This document shows, one piece after another, positions 7,617-14,292 of a stretch of DNA of 15,496 bases. The stretch's first letter is position 1. Each line of letters starts with the position of its first letter. The DNA lies in NCBI GenBank assembly GCA_028695395.1, contig JAQVJB010000002.1, positions 1 through 15,496 of the forward strand. The letters are read 5' to 3'. The DNA comes from Actinomycetota bacterium (GTDB taxonomy: Bacteria; Actinomycetota; Humimicrobiia; Humimicrobiales; Humimicrobiaceae). The notes under the pieces were generated by a model. That model did not search any database, was not told the DNA's origin, and was given only the letters and a program-made list of their open reading frames with translations. The position numbers were made by a program, and so were the translations under genes.

Positions 7617-7657
7617 CCCTTTTTTGAAATTTATAAACTATTTTAAATATTTTCCAC

Positions 7658-7684
7658 TTATTACCAAGTAATTATTTTTATAAT
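7658..7684 (+). promoter_or_regulatory. Candidate operator and -10 element before the FAH-family gene
   Basis: TATAAT at 7679-7684 is a consensus -10 without a convincing -35. Immediately upstream lies TTATTAC-CAA-GTAATTA (7658-7674), an imperfect inverted repeat with seven-base arms and one mismatch. A very similar word, TTATTAC-TAG-GTAAAAA, occurs at 8482-8498 before the first UroD-family gene. A weak -35 with an adjacent dyad would suit an activator-dependent promoter. This is inference from two A/T-rich copies. Confidence 0.3.
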
Positions 7685-7770
7685 ATTCAGAAAAATAGAA
7701 AATTAAATTAAAAAAAATAGATAAAAATACTTTCATAAAAAATATAATTAAAACTAGAAAAGAGAATTTG

Positions 7771-8433
7771 ATGGAGAAAATAAGTATTAATTCTTATAAA
7801 CCAGGGAAAATAGTATGCGTGGGGATGAATTACAGAGGTCATGTTAGTGAACAGGATGGAAGATTTCCTGATAAACCTGTTTTATTTTGCAAGTCAAACA
7901 CAAGTATTATAAAAAATAATGAAAATATCATCTGTCCCGAAGAAGTAAAAGAACTTGATTATGAAGTCGAGCTTGCTGTTGTAATTGGGAAAAAAGCCAA
8001 AAATGTTTTACCAGAGAATATGAGTGATTATATATATGGTTATACAATTATGAACGATGTGACAGCTAGAGATATACAGAAAAAAGAAGGCCAGTGGTTC
8101 AGGGCAAAAAGCTTTGATACTTTTGCGCCAATAGGCCCTGATATAATACTGGCAAAATACATCAAGAATCCTGATAATATAAATTTGAAAAGCTATGTAA
8201 ACGGAGAATTGCGGCAGGATTCGAATACCTCAGATATGATATTTGGCGTTTATGAACTTATTTCTTTTATATCAAAGTCTATGACTTTGGAAGAAGGGGA
8301 CCTGGTTTCTACCGGTACCCCGGCTGGAGTAGGAGCTTTCAGGAAGCAAAAAAGTTTTTTAAGGAATGAAGATATTATTTCCTGCCAGATAGATAATATC
8401 GGAGAACTCGTAAACAAGATTGTAAAAGAATAA
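7771..8433 (+). CDS. Fumarylacetoacetate hydrolase (FAH) family protein
   Basis: A 220-aa protein of the single-domain FAH superfamily, which includes acylpyruvases, oxaloacetate decarboxylase/tautomerases and 2-hydroxyhepta-2,4-dienedioate isomerases. They cleave, decarboxylate or isomerise 2-oxo acids using Mg2+ or Mn2+. The fold is recognisable throughout: CVGMNYRGHVSE (16-27), metal ligands Glu65 and Glu67 in DYEVELAVVIG, Asp96 in NDVTARD, RAKSFDTFAPIGP (111-123), YVNGELRQ (142-149) and STGTPAGVG (180-188). Length is normal for the short form. ATG 7771 is preferred over the in-frame TTG at 7768 because AGAAAAGAG lies 7-15 nt upstream. It heads the catabolic cluster but is separated from the next gene by a promoter, so it may be a separate unit. 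Substrate unknown; a dicarboxylic 2-oxo acid is the family norm. Confidence 0.9.
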   Translation: MEKISINSYKPGKIVCVGMNYRGHVSEQDGRFPDKPVLFCKSNTSIIKNNENIICPEEVKELDYEVELAVVIGKKAKNVLPENMSDYIYGYTIMNDVTARDIQKKEGQWFRAKSFDTFAPIGPDIILAKYIKNPDNINLKSYVNGELRQDSNTSDMIFGVYELISFISKSMTLEEGDLVSTGTPAGVGAFRKQKSFLRNEDIISCQIDNIGELVNKIVKE

Positions 8434-8452
8434 AAATAATCTGAAACTAATT

Positions 8453-8481
8453 TTGAAAATTTTTTAATTTCCTCTTATAAT
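8453..8481 (+). promoter_or_regulatory. Strong sigma-70-type promoter of the UroD/corrinoid cluster
   Basis: TTGAAA (8453-8458), a 17-nt spacer and a perfect TATAAT (8476-8481) form the best promoter in the window. It lies about 45 nt before the ATG at 8528. The expected start (about 8488) falls directly on the motif at 8482-8498 and just before the palindrome at 8493-8510, a position suited to a repressor. It probably drives 8528 to 13462. Confidence 0.7.
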
Positions 8482-8492
8482 TTATTACTAGG

Positions 8493-8510
8493 TAAAAAAA
8501 CGTTTTTTTA
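8493..8510. promoter_or_regulatory. 18-bp perfect palindrome, probable operator
   Basis: TAAAAAAACGTTTTTTTA is a perfect palindrome centred on CG. It sits between the predicted transcription start and the SD (AAAAGAGG, 8515-8522) of the first UroD-family gene. A central CG within A/T arms is typical of LacI/GalR-family operators. As RNA it would be a poor hairpin because it has no loop. No LacI-type gene is in the window, so the regulator would be elsewhere. Confidence 0.5.
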
Positions 8511-8527
8511 TATTAAAAGAGGTTTTT

Positions 8528-9718
8528 ATGAACTCAAGAGAGAAATTTCATTCAGTCATGCAAATGAAAGGTACTGACTACAAAGATGTTGAAATCCCAA
8601 AAGTGGAATTCGGTTATTGGGCTGGCACTATCAGAAGGTGGTTTGAAGAAGGGCTTCCCATGATTAAAAATATTCCTAAGAACTATTCGGACGGAATAGC
8701 AATAATGGCAAATAAAAATATTTACGGCGAGATGGAAAAAGCAGGTGATGTAAATGTCCAGCCATTTTTTAATCTTGACCAATATCTTACCAAATTTCCT
8801 ATTGATTACAGCCCTATGCTTGAAAAACAGATTATAGATAAGACAGAAACCCATATTATTTATAAAGATGAGTATGGTGTTACCAATAAAAGCACAGTTG
8901 ATATAACCACTCTTCCTATGGAAATCGATAATCCTGTAAAGGATCGGGATTCATGGTATCAATATAAACAGCGATACGGAAGCGAGACTATCTCAAGAAG
9001 AATGCCTCCTAATTGGGAAGAAATAGTAAAACATCTTAAAAACAGGGATTTTCCTATAAGGCTTGGCGGAACAAATGGAGGTTTTTTAGGTTTCCCCAGG
9101 CAGATTATGGGAGTTACAAAGTATATGATGACGCTTATAGATGACCCCAAGCTTATTCATGATATAAATAATACATTCTGTAATTTCCTAATTGAATATT
9201 ATGGAAGAATATGCAGCGATGTTGAAATAGATTGTATTTTGATTTGGGAAGATATGGCATATAAATCAGGCTCTCTTATTTCTCCTGAGCATTTCAGGGA
9301 ATTTCTTACCCCTTATTACAAGCGTATTGTTGATTTTGCACATGAGGCCGGGATAGATATAATCCTGACTGACAGTGACGGCTATGTTGAAGAGCTGATC
9401 CCGCTAATAATTGAAACTGGAGTAACAGGGATGTATCCTTTTGAAATAGCAGCCGGAAATGACATTCTTAAAATAAGAAGATTGTTTCCGGATTTTCAGA
9501 TAATGGGCGGTTTTGATAAAAGAAAAATGTTTGCCCAAAGCAGTTTTAAGGAAATTGATGAAGAATTGGAAAAAATCATAAAGATGCTGGAAATGGGAAG
9601 ATATATTCCTCATACCGATCATTTTGTTTCAGAAGATTGTACATTTGAATATTTTTCCTATTACAGGAATAAACTTAATAATATCATCGATGCCTTCAAT
9701 AAAAACAGCAAAGCATAA
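8528..9718 (+). CDS. UroD-family (methyltransferase-like) protein 1, lacking the zinc-thiol ligands
   Basis: A 396-aa protein of the uroporphyrinogen decarboxylase/MtaA/CmuA superfamily. Its barrel is recognised by EDMAYKSGSLISPEHFREFL (241-260), DSDG (282-285), GGFDKR (327-332) and PHTDHFVSEDCTFEYFSYYR (361-380). The MtaA-type corrinoid methyltransferases bind zinc through H-x-C and a distant Cys; here the aligned residues are Asp282-x-Asp284 and about Thr363, so a classical zinc-thiolate site is absent. It is therefore unlikely to be a heme-biosynthesis UroD, and the context (second UroD protein and corrinoid protein) points to corrinoid-linked methyl transfer or substrate binding. Proteins with this DSDG signature are common but, to my knowledge, mostly uncharacterised. 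The ATG has AAAAGAGG at 8515-8522. It is the first gene after the strong promoter. Confidence 0.85.
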   Translation: MNSREKFHSVMQMKGTDYKDVEIPKVEFGYWAGTIRRWFEEGLPMIKNIPKNYSDGIAIMANKNIYGEMEKAGDVNVQPFFNLDQYLTKFPIDYSPMLEKQIIDKTETHIIYKDEYGVTNKSTVDITTLPMEIDNPVKDRDSWYQYKQRYGSETISRRMPPNWEEIVKHLKNRDFPIRLGGTNGGFLGFPRQIMGVTKYMMTLIDDPKLIHDINNTFCNFLIEYYGRICSDVEIDCILIWEDMAYKSGSLISPEHFREFLTPYYKRIVDFAHEAGIDIILTDSDGYVEELIPLIIETGVTGMYPFEIAAGNDILKIRRLFPDFQIMGGFDKRKMFAQSSFKEIDEELEKIIKMLEMGRYIPHTDHFVSEDCTFEYFSYYRNKLNNIIDAFNKNSKA

Positions 9719-9828
9719 GATTTAAGAACATTATTGATATTGTTACTTTATCTTTATGATTATAGGAAAATTTAAATAATATTAAGAATAAAATATGATT
9801 TTTCTAAGATAAATAGATTATTGAGATT

Positions 9829-9841
9829 GGAGGAAAAATTG
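9829..9841 (+). promoter_or_regulatory. Ribosome binding site fixing a TTG start
   Basis: GGAGG (9829-9833), five A residues and TTG (9839-9841) define the start of the second UroD-family gene. The reading frame stays open upstream to another TTG at 9821, but that codon has no SD, and the six codons between would contain the SD itself. Confidence 0.75.
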
Positions 9842-10942
9842 ATAGAAACAAAAAACATAGTTCCTGTTGAAGGTGAACCTGATATAGAAAGGCTGCTTTC
9901 AGCTTTCAAAAGAAAGCCTGTGGACAGGGTTCCGAATTTTGAGATTCTGATTGAAGATCAGCATGTAGAAAAAATTCTTGGCAAATATGCAGGTAATACT
10001 CTTTCATATGGTGGAGACCCTGCCAAAGGTGCAAACGCAGAGGCTGGAAGGCCTATGTACCCCGATGATTTTATTGATCTTTGCTGCATAATAGGTCAGG
10101 ATGCTCTCTTATTTGATGGCGGGCTGTGGACTCCTTTCAGGGCTCAGGATGAAAATGGAAACTGGGTACCTGCATTTAGCAGATCCGTCAGGACCAGGAA
10201 AGAATTTGAATCTTTAAAACTGGAGTCAGAAGAGCATATAAACAGCACCGTTAATTATGTGAGAGAATACAAAGAAGCCATAAAAAGAAGAGGGAAGAAA
10301 ATAGGAGTCTCAGCTCTGTATGGCTGTATAATACAGACATTGTATGAATTTGTTGTGGGCATGAATGATTTTATGATGATGATTTACGAAGACAGGGAGC
10401 TTGTCGAAGACATGCTTGAAACTTCAACAGTACATTTTGTTAATCTAAGCAAAGCTCTTGTAAAAGAAGGTGTTGATTTTATATTCCCTGCTGATGATGT
10501 TGCATTTAAAACAGGCTTGTTTATACCGCCGAAAATATTTAAGGAAATATGGCTTCCGAGAATGGCAAGGATATTTGAGCCTGCGGTCAATGCAGGTATT
10601 CCTGTAATGTTCCATTCCGATGGTAAAGTAGATGATATCGTTGATGATCTTATAAATATTGGACTTGATTGCCTTAATCCACTGGATCCATATGGAATCG
10701 ATTATAGAGATTATAAGAAAAGATATGGTTCAAGATTATGTCTTTCCGGGAATATGGATGTAGAATTCCCACTGGGAAACGGTAGTCCCGAAGAGGTGGA
10801 TTCAGACATTAAGGCTCATATGGATGCGATGAAACCGGGATATGGCTATGTTGCGACTTGTTCCCATTCCATTGTTAACTATATACCGCATGAAAATTAT
10901 ATTGCCTATATAAATGCAATACATAAGTATGGAAAATATTAA
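9839..10942 (+). CDS. UroD-family methyltransferase-like protein 2
   Basis: A 367-aa protein starting at TTG 9839, placed by the GGAGG five bases before it. It belongs to the same superfamily as its neighbour but is clearly a different branch. Landmarks are RVPNFEILIED (30-40), FIFPADDVAFKTGLFIPP (214-231), FHSDG (258-262), LSGNMDVEF (302-310) and ATCSHSIVNYIPHENY (339-354). Aligned to the zinc ligands H-x-C...C of MtaA/MtbA methyltransferases it has His259, Asp261 and, 80 residues later, Cys341, so two of three ligand types are kept and Asp replaces the first Cys. This makes it the better candidate for an active methyltransferase in the cluster, acting with the corrinoid protein encoded 67 nt downstream. 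Whether it loads or unloads the methyl group, and the substrate, cannot be read from sequence. Confidence 0.87.
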   Translation: MIETKNIVPVEGEPDIERLLSAFKRKPVDRVPNFEILIEDQHVEKILGKYAGNTLSYGGDPAKGANAEAGRPMYPDDFIDLCCIIGQDALLFDGGLWTPFRAQDENGNWVPAFSRSVRTRKEFESLKLESEEHINSTVNYVREYKEAIKRRGKKIGVSALYGCIIQTLYEFVVGMNDFMMMIYEDRELVEDMLETSTVHFVNLSKALVKEGVDFIFPADDVAFKTGLFIPPKIFKEIWLPRMARIFEPAVNAGIPVMFHSDGKVDDIVDDLINIGLDCLNPLDPYGIDYRDYKKRYGSRLCLSGNMDVEFPLGNGSPEEVDSDIKAHMDAMKPGYGYVATCSHSIVNYIPHENYIAYINAIHKYGKY

Positions 10943-11009
10943 TCTATATAATTGCTTAAATTTATAAAAATAAGAAATAATAACTTAATATAAGCGAAAG
11001 GTATTATCG

Positions 11010-11654
11010 ATGTCTACACTAAATGAGATTTATGAATTGACAGTAAATGGAAACTACAAAGAAATTGAAAAAGTAGTTCAGAAAGCAGTAGATGAGGGAA
11101 TAAAAATCGATGCTATTATTAATGAAGCACTTTCAAAAGCTATGCTTTATGTAGGTGATAAATTCGGTGAAGGGGAGCTTTATATGCCGGATATGCTCTT
11201 GGCAGCAAAGACAATGAAAACTGCGATGGGCATTTTAAAACCCTTGATGAAAGGTGACGAACATGTATCTGAAAAAGGTACCTTAGTTATTGGTACTGTA
11301 AAAGGTGATTTGCATGATATTGGAAAAAATCTTGTGATTACAATGGCAGAAGGCCAGGGTCTTAAAGTAATAGATTTGGGAATTGATGTAGATTATATGA
11401 AATTTGTGGAAGCTATTAATGAATATAAACCTGATATCGTTGCATTTTCAGGATTGCTTACTACTACATTGGGGAATGTACCCAATCATATAAAAGCGCT
11501 GGAAGATGCAGGACTCAGGAAACAGGTAATACTGGCAGTCGGAGGGGCGCCTGTTACAAGAGAATTTGCTGACAGATACGGAATAGAAATTTATGCTCCT
11601 GATGCTTCTACTGCTGCAAAGGAATTTGTCAAAGCTTTGTCAGAAAAGAAATAA
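11010..11654 (+). CDS. Corrinoid (cobalamin-binding) methyl-carrier protein, MtaC/MtbC type
   Basis: A 214-aa protein of standard size with the two usual parts. A helical cap (about 1-85) includes MLYVGDKFGEGELYMPDML (45-63). The Rossmann-like cobalamin domain (about 90-210) carries the lower-ligand motif D-x-H-x-x-G as Asp100, His102 and Gly105 in GDLHDIGKN. SGLLTTTL (147-154) and GGAP (178-181) complete the pocket. Such proteins carry a methyl group on cobalt between a substrate-specific methyltransferase and a second methyltransferase that delivers it to tetrahydrofolate or coenzyme M. The gene follows two UroD-family genes, the typical setting. Cob(II)alamin forms inactivate these carriers and a RamA/RACo-type activator is normally needed; none is in the window. 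The SD is GCGAAAGG (10994-11001). Confidence 0.93.
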   Translation: MSTLNEIYELTVNGNYKEIEKVVQKAVDEGIKIDAIINEALSKAMLYVGDKFGEGELYMPDMLLAAKTMKTAMGILKPLMKGDEHVSEKGTLVIGTVKGDLHDIGKNLVITMAEGQGLKVIDLGIDVDYMKFVEAINEYKPDIVAFSGLLTTTLGNVPNHIKALEDAGLRKQVILAVGGAPVTREFADRYGIEIYAPDASTAAKEFVKALSEKK

Positions 11655-11734
11655 AAAAGTAAAATGCTATCTGTATAAATATATTTATGTTGTACAATAG
11701 TGATGATTTAAAAGCTACCAGATAAAGGATAAAA

Positions 11735-12592
11735 ATGACAAATACTAAAAATATGAGAAAAGCTTTATGCGAAATAGGAAAGCTGTGCTTTGACCGGAAT
11801 CTTCTGGACTCAAGCGGAGGGAATATATCAATCAGGGATGGTGATAAAGTATTTATTACCCCGAGGCAGGCTGGTGAACATCATCAATGGTCAATAGAAG
11901 AAGATATGATAATAGTAACAGATATGTGTAAAGTACCAGTAATAGGTGAAGTAGATAAAATTACAAGAGAAGCCATATGCCATTATTATATTTATCACGC
12001 CTTTCCTGATATAAAAGCAGTTCTCCATGCCCATCCGCCATTTATGATGTCTTTTGGCTCCGCACATATGGATATCCCTGCAGTATCAGAAGGAACAAGA
12101 TGTGTTATAAGCCCGAATATACCGATAACCAATATTGAAGAATCAGTACCAGGTTCGGAACAGCAGGCAGTAAGGATAGTAGATAATTTTAAATGGAGGA
12201 AGCAGCAGGACCCGGATGCAGGTCTAATATGCAACATTCCTTTCCATGGAGTTTTTTCAGCAGCAGAGGATCTTAATTATGCCTATCTGTTTGTTGAAGT
12301 CGCTGAGACAAATTGTAAGATACTTATAAACAGGCAGATAATGTTTGGCAATAATCCCAAAGCTGATTTTTCTATTCATCACGACATATCAAGGGAAGAA
12401 ATATCAAGCATTGCCCAGTCTAAAGAAGTATGTCCTACAGGACTAAGATATAGGGACGCTTTTGGAAAAGAGATTGTCTATCAAAGCCAGGATGATAATC
12501 TTTTAAGTTCAAGCCAGCAAGATAAAAAAATTTCTGAAGAAATAATAAGCAAAATAACTGATGAAGTTTTAAAAAAGATAAAAAGAGATTAG
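11735..12592 (+). CDS. Class II aldolase (fuculose-phosphate aldolase-like) with microcompartment-type C-terminal tail
   Basis: A 285-aa class II aldolase/adducin-domain protein. Family members such as FucA, RhaD and AraD use a zinc ion to cleave or epimerise sugar phosphates. The metal ligands His98, His100 (HAHPP) and His171 (PFHGVFSA) are present, with Glu79 (REAI) at the catalytic acid/base position and SSGGNISI (26-33) at the phosphate-binding loop. At about 215 aa the usual domain ends; this protein adds about 70 residues. They include VCPTGLRYRDAFGKE (232-246), a polar Ser/Gln/Asp linker (251-265) and a final amphipathic helix, ISEEIISKITDEVLKKIKRD (266-285), with hydrophobics at 267, 270/271, 274, 278 and 282. 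That layout is the one used by enzymes targeted into bacterial microcompartments. No shell gene is in the window. A coiled-coil oligomerisation tail is the alternative. The SD is AAAGGA at 11724-11729. Confidence 0.9.
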   Translation: MTNTKNMRKALCEIGKLCFDRNLLDSSGGNISIRDGDKVFITPRQAGEHHQWSIEEDMIIVTDMCKVPVIGEVDKITREAICHYYIYHAFPDIKAVLHAHPPFMMSFGSAHMDIPAVSEGTRCVISPNIPITNIEESVPGSEQQAVRIVDNFKWRKQQDPDAGLICNIPFHGVFSAAEDLNYAYLFVEVAETNCKILINRQIMFGNNPKADFSIHHDISREEISSIAQSKEVCPTGLRYRDAFGKEIVYQSQDDNLLSSSQQDKKISEEIISKITDEVLKKIKRD

Positions 12593-12634
12593 TGTTATAT
12601 TTTTTAAAACATACTTTTTTATTCAAGGGGCAAA

Positions 12635-13462
12635 ATGCAAAATAAAATAGGTGGCAATATTCAAATCTGCTTTTTTGACATTAATCTATGGTTTGGAGTC
12701 AATAAGGTATCAGATAATTATTCCGTACCTGAAGAAAAGATAGAAGCATTATTATCTGAAAGGAATAAATCATATGATATAAAGGATACCGTGATTTCAA
12801 ATTTTCTTTCAATTTATTCTTCTCCAGAAAAAGGAAACGAAGAAACCTATAAGTTAATCAAAAGTTATGAATTAGAAGAGCCGGGGGCTTTTGGGACATT
12901 ATTTATGGAAAATAGATTTTTCATAGAACCTCTGGATTTCGGGAAATGGATTGAAAATATGTACTATAAAGGTTTCAGGCTTTTCAGGCTTATGCCAAGA
13001 ACGCAGAAATATCCTTATGACCCTGATCTATTCAGCCAGTTTTATGAAGTTCTTAATTTTTATTGTTTTCCTTTAATAATAAGTATTGATGAAATGGATA
13101 TGGGAAAAGACAATAATATAGATTGGGCAAAAATAATTGAAATAACGGATTCATATGAAAATATTCCTTTTATAATAGAAGGCGGCTTGGGTAAAAATCC
13201 GGAAATTGAAAACTATCTTTTTTCAGTGCTGAATAATACAGATAATGTATTTTTAGAGACCCATAATCTGACTTCGCTTGAATTGCTTGACAATCTTGTA
13301 AGGTGCGGAAGCTCAAAGAGACTTCTTTACGGAAGCGGTTTCCCATATTTTGATACGCAGGCAACTACATCATTTCTAAAGGGTAGTTCTTTAAAAATCA
13401 GAGATAAAATAAATATTTCTTATGGCAATATAAAAAAAATCTTTGACGAAATCGCTATTTAA
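12635..13462 (+). CDS. Amidohydrolase-2-like TIM-barrel protein without canonical metal ligands
   Basis: A 275-aa protein resembling the amidohydrolase 2 (ACMS decarboxylase-like) family in size and order of motifs. An N-terminal strand with Asp15-x-Asn17...Gly21 stands where the family has D-x-H-x-H-x-G. Then come FRLFRLMPRTQKYPYD (114-129) and IIEGGLGKNPEIENYL (180-195), and finally RLLYGSGFPYFD (229-240), where the family normally reads GSDFP with a catalytic Asp. The H-x-H pair and that Asp are therefore replaced, and His210 is the only obvious remaining candidate ligand. It may be a metal-free structural or binding protein, or an enzyme with a rearranged site. It follows the aldolase by 42 nt with SD AAGGGG (12625-12630) and is probably the last gene of the catabolic operon. 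A function cannot be given. Confidence 0.65.
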   Translation: MQNKIGGNIQICFFDINLWFGVNKVSDNYSVPEEKIEALLSERNKSYDIKDTVISNFLSIYSSPEKGNEETYKLIKSYELEEPGAFGTLFMENRFFIEPLDFGKWIENMYYKGFRLFRLMPRTQKYPYDPDLFSQFYEVLNFYCFPLIISIDEMDMGKDNNIDWAKIIEITDSYENIPFIIEGGLGKNPEIENYLFSVLNNTDNVFLETHNLTSLELLDNLVRCGSSKRLLYGSGFPYFDTQATTSFLKGSSLKIRDKINISYGNIKKIFDEIAI

Positions 13463-13512
13463 TTCTTATATTAATAAATTAAGACTTTTTATTTTAACTG
13501 TTTAGGAAAAAA

Positions 13513-14292
13513 ATGAAGAAAAAACTTATTCTGCTTACAAATGATGACGGAATAGAAGCTGAAGGTATTAATGCCCTGTACAAAGTCTTTTCACAGGAAA
13601 AAAATTATGATGTTAGGGTAATAGCCCCGCAATTTGAAAGAAGTGCTGTAGGTCATGGCATAACAGTATTTGATCCGATATGGGTCAAAAAAGAATTCAG
13701 AAATGGAAAATTTTATGGTTTTGTTGTCAACGGCACTCCGGCAGACTGTGTCAAGCTTTATAATGAGTTGATAGGAGAAAAACCCGATCTTTTAGTTTCA
13801 GGCATAAACCGAGGTTCAAATATAGGTGAAAATATAATTTATTCCGGTACGGTATCGGCAGCAACAGAAGGAATTTGCAATGATATTCCATCAATAGCAG
13901 TATCTCTTGACAGTTATATCGACACTGATTATTCTTTTGCTGCAAAATTTTCAAAAAAAATTTCAGACCTTGTTTTTAAAAATAACGGTCTTCCACCAAA
14001 AATGCTTCTGAATATAAATATTCCCGATCTTCCTGAGCACAAAATAAAGGGAATAAAAATAACAAGGCAGAGTGATGCTAGGTTTAAGGACTTTTTCTTA
14101 AAAAGAACTGATCCTCGCGGGAGAGATTATTACTGGATGGATGGTGAATTTGTTGAAATAACACACTGCAATGATAGCGACTATTGCGCAGTAAGAGACG
14201 GCTATGTATCAATAACTCCTATCCATTATGATATGACTGATTACAGTAAACTTGAATTTTTAAAAGAGTGGGAAATAAAACTGGATGGATGA
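13513..14292 (+). CDS. surE: 5'/3'-nucleotidase SurE
   Basis: A full-length 259-aa SurE, a metal-dependent phosphatase that removes phosphate from nucleoside monophosphates and short polyphosphates. The metal-binding residues Asp11 and Asp12 (LLTNDDGIEAEGI), Ser44 (APQFERSAVGHG) and Asn99 (SGINRGSNIGENIIYSGTVS) are all present, and the later NGTPADCV (73-80) and YVSITPIHYD-type C-terminus fit the family. The SD is AGGA at 13504-13507. A short A/T hairpin with T-rich tail precedes it (13464-13495), too weak to call a terminator. Its last 8 nt overlap the next gene, which points to translational coupling with a nuclease and a shared role in nucleotide or RNA turnover. Confidence 0.95.
   Translation: MKKKLILLTNDDGIEAEGINALYKVFSQEKNYDVRVIAPQFERSAVGHGITVFDPIWVKKEFRNGKFYGFVVNGTPADCVKLYNELIGEKPDLLVSGINRGSNIGENIIYSGTVSAATEGICNDIPSIAVSLDSYIDTDYSFAAKFSKKISDLVFKNNGLPPKMLLNINIPDLPEHKIKGIKITRQSDARFKDFFLKRTDPRGRDYYWMDGEFVEITHCNDSDYCAVRDGYVSITPIHYDMTDYSKLEFLKEWEIKLDG

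Noticed and set aside
9821..9838. TTG start at 9821 for the second UroD-family gene
   Set aside because: No SD precedes it and the six extra codons contain the GGAGG that serves the TTG at 9839.
8528..10942. Heme-biosynthesis uroporphyrinogen decarboxylase (hemE)
   Set aside because: Two divergent copies beside a corrinoid protein, no other heme genes, and motifs of the methyltransferase-like branches argue against HemE.
13464..13495. Hairpin TCTTA/TAAGA followed by CTTTTTATTTT before surE
   Set aside because: A five-pair stem with one G-C pair and an 11-nt loop is too weak to call a terminator, though a transcript boundary here is possible.
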